Origin: Quisquiliibacterium sp. | Lineage (GTDB): Bacteria; Pseudomonadota; Gammaproteobacteria; Burkholderiales; Burkholderiaceae_E | Direction: 5' to 3' | NCBI GenBank assembly: GCA_030830765.1 | Contig: JAURMJ010000396.1 | Coordinates: 1-6,727 of the forward strand | DNA: 6,727 nt | Shown: positions 5,342 through 6,727 of the stretch, in pieces | Layout: each line of letters opens with the position of its first letter | Position numbering within the stretch: position 1 is the stretch's first letter | The notes under the pieces: generated by a model | Database searches by the model: none | What the model was told of the DNA's origin: nothing | What the model saw: only the letters and a program-made list of their open reading frames with translations | Translations under genes and position numbers: made by a program

Positions 5342-6727
5342 CTCCCGAACTCGGACATTTCGCGCTGATTCTGGCGCTGCCGCTGACCCTGCTGTCCGGC
5401 TTGATCGCGCTGCTCGGCGCCTGGCGCCGTGATCCTCGGATGATGGCTGTCGCACCTGCCGCTGCCCTGACGCAGTTCGGCCTGGTTGCATTTGCATTCG
5501 GGTGCCAGATTGCCGCCTTTGCAGCGAATGATTTCTCGGTCAAGGTCGTCGCCAGCCATTCGAACCTGGAACTGCCGCTGGCCTATCGGATTGCTGCCAG
5601 CTGGGGGTCGCATGAGGGCTCCATCCTTCTCTGGGTGTTGATGCTGGCTGGCTGGACCGTCGCAGTAGCCCTCTTTTCAGGCTCGCTGCCGGCCACGCTG
5701 CGGGCTCGGGTGCTGGGTACCCTGTCGCTGATCACGGTCGGTTTCCTTCTGTTCGTGCTGTTTACCTCGAATCCGTTTGAGCGCCTTGTTCCCTCAGCGG
5801 CAGATGGCCGAGACCTGAATCCGCTGCTGCAGGACCCCGGGATGGTCTTCCATCCGCCGTTGCTCTACATGGGTTACGTTGGCTTCGCCGTCGCCTTCGC
5901 ATTTGCGGTGGCAGGGCTTCTCGAAGGCCGTTTCGACGCAGCCTGGGCTCGCTGGGCGCGGCCATGGACCACGATCGCCTGGGCTTTCCTGACGGTCGGC
6001 ATCGCGCTGGGCTCGTTCTGGGCCTACTACGAGCTTGGCTGGGGCGGCTGGTGGTTCTGGGATCCGGTCGAGAACGCATCCTTCATGCCCTGGCTGGTCG
6101 GCACTGCGCTGATCCACTCATTGGCAGTCACGGAAAAACGCGGTGCTTTTCGCAGCTGGACCGTGCTGCTGGCCATCATGGCCTTCAGCCTGAGCCTGCT
6201 GGGGACCTTCCTGGTGCGCTCGGGCGTGCTGACCTCGGTGCATGCCTTTGCAACCGACCCGGCGCGCGGGGTCTACATCCTGGCGTTTCTTGCCTTTGTC
6301 ATCGGCGGCACCTTGACGCTGTTTGCCTGGCGCGCACCATCCATCGGAGTTGGCCCCGGGTTCGGCGTCATCTCGCGCGAATCGATGCTGCTCGCCAACA
6401 ATATTCTGCTCATCGTGGCAATGGCCGCCGTGCTGATCGGCACGATGTATCCGTTGATCCTGGATACGCTTGACATGGGCAAGATCTCAGTCGGCCCCCC
6501 CTACTTCGACACCGTGTTCTATCCGCTGATGGCTCCAGCGCTGTTCCTGATGGGGATCGGACCGATCGCGCGCTGGCGCAAGGCTGAACTGCCGGCCCTG
6601 GCACACCGGCTGAAATGGGCCTTTGCGGTGACCGTGATCGCAGCACTGCTGCTGCCCCTGACCGCCGGTTCGCTGCAGCCGATGACCAGCCTGGGGCTGG
6701 GTTTCGGGCTCTGGGTCGCCCTCTCCA
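5338..6727 (+). CDS. ccmF: CcmF, heme lyase subunit of cytochrome c maturation, 3' truncated by window edge
   Basis: The frame is open from ATG 5338 to the window end, giving 463 complete residues; E. coli CcmF has about 650, so roughly 70% is present. It is a multi-span inner-membrane protein. Family motifs are in order: WGSHEGSILLW (89-99), FHPPLLYMGY (171-180), the WWD domain GWGGWWFWDPVEN (234-246), LGTFLVRSGVLTSVHAF (288-304) and IGTMYPL (367-373). His172 and His302 correspond to the periplasmic heme-ligating histidines (E. coli His173 and His303), and His260 to a transmembrane ligand of the stable b-heme (His261). The partner ligand equivalent to E. coli His491 lies beyond the edge. CcmF receives heme from holo-CcmE and, with CcmH and CcmI, attaches it to the CXXCH cysteines of apocytochrome c. 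The visible part has no frameshift or missing motif. Confidence 0.97.
   Translation, partial: MTPELGHFALILALPLTLLSGLIALLGAWRRDPRMMAVAPAAALTQFGLVAFAFGCQIAAFAANDFSVKVVASHSNLELPLAYRIAASWGSHEGSILLWVLMLAGWTVAVALFSGSLPATLRARVLGTLSLITVGFLLFVLFTSNPFERLVPSAADGRDLNPLLQDPGMVFHPPLLYMGYVGFAVAFAFAVAGLLEGRFDAAWARWARPWTTIAWAFLTVGIALGSFWAYYELGWGGWWFWDPVENASFMPWLVGTALIHSLAVTEKRGAFRSWTVLLAIMAFSLSLLGTFLVRSGVLTSVHAFATDPARGVYILAFLAFVIGGTLTLFAWRAPSIGVGPGFGVISRESMLLANNILLIVAMAAVLIGTMYPLILDTLDMGKISVGPPYFDTVFYPLMAPALFLMGIGPIARWRKAELPALAHRLKWAFAVTVIAALLLPLTAGSLQPMTSLGLGFGLWVALS

Noticed and set aside
4809..5543. Long reverse-strand open frame (244 codons) across ccmD, ccmE and ccmF
   Set aside because: It is antisense to three genes with firm family motifs, has no recognisable domain, and is expected by chance in GC-rich coding DNA.
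5964..6473. Forward-strand open frame of 169 codons inside ccmF
   Set aside because: It is an out-of-frame shadow; the ccmF frame across this stretch carries the WWD motif and other conserved residues.
1..6727. Mobile elements, CRISPR arrays, tRNA or rRNA genes, riboswitches
   Set aside because: The window is almost wholly filled by recognised genes; I saw no transposase, regular spaced repeats, or structured RNA signature on either strand.

Overview
The window is GC-rich (roughly 60-65% by eye) and densely coding on the + strand throughout. It holds the 3' part of a gene for a HlyD/MacA-type periplasmic adaptor, then most of a System I (Ccm) cytochrome c maturation operon in the order ccmI-ccmA-ccmB-ccmC-ccmD-ccmE-ccmF. 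ccmF runs off the right edge. System I genes with a full-length CcmI carrying a C-terminal CycH-type domain point to a Gram-negative proteobacterium. Gammaproteobacteria seem most likely, but the sequence alone does not fix the taxon.

Layout. Positions 1-1159 carry the adaptor, open from the left edge and lacking its first residues. Positions 1160-1243 are an 84-base gap with a possible weak promoter and no visible terminator. Positions 1244-2596 carry ccmI. The remaining genes are almost seamlessly packed: ccmA (2593-3234), ccmB (3231-3947), ccmC (3953-4696), ccmD (4693-4851), ccmE (4848-5327) and ccmF (5338 to the end). Four junctions (I/A, A/B, C/D, D/E) overlap by exactly four bases (GTGA or ATGA). 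The other two gaps are 5 and 10 bases. This suggests a single translationally coupled unit.

How the genes work together, from established knowledge of System I. CcmA is the ATPase and CcmB and CcmC are membrane partners. CcmC, with its WWD motif, loads heme on the conserved histidine of CcmE, and CcmD helps form and release the CcmABCD-holoCcmE complex. CcmE carries heme in the periplasm to CcmF. CcmI binds apocytochrome c through its TPR domain and delivers it to the CcmF/CcmH ligation machinery. The key residues of CcmA, CcmC, CcmE and the visible part of CcmF are all present, so the system looks functional. The thioredoxin-like ccmG (dsbE) and ccmH are not in the window and would be expected just downstream.

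I found no mobile element, CRISPR array, RNA gene or clearly novel system. The main departure from the textbook layout is that ccmI comes first rather than last. Smaller points are the lack of a Shine-Dalgarno before ccmI and a three-codon mini-ORF at the ccmE/ccmF junction.
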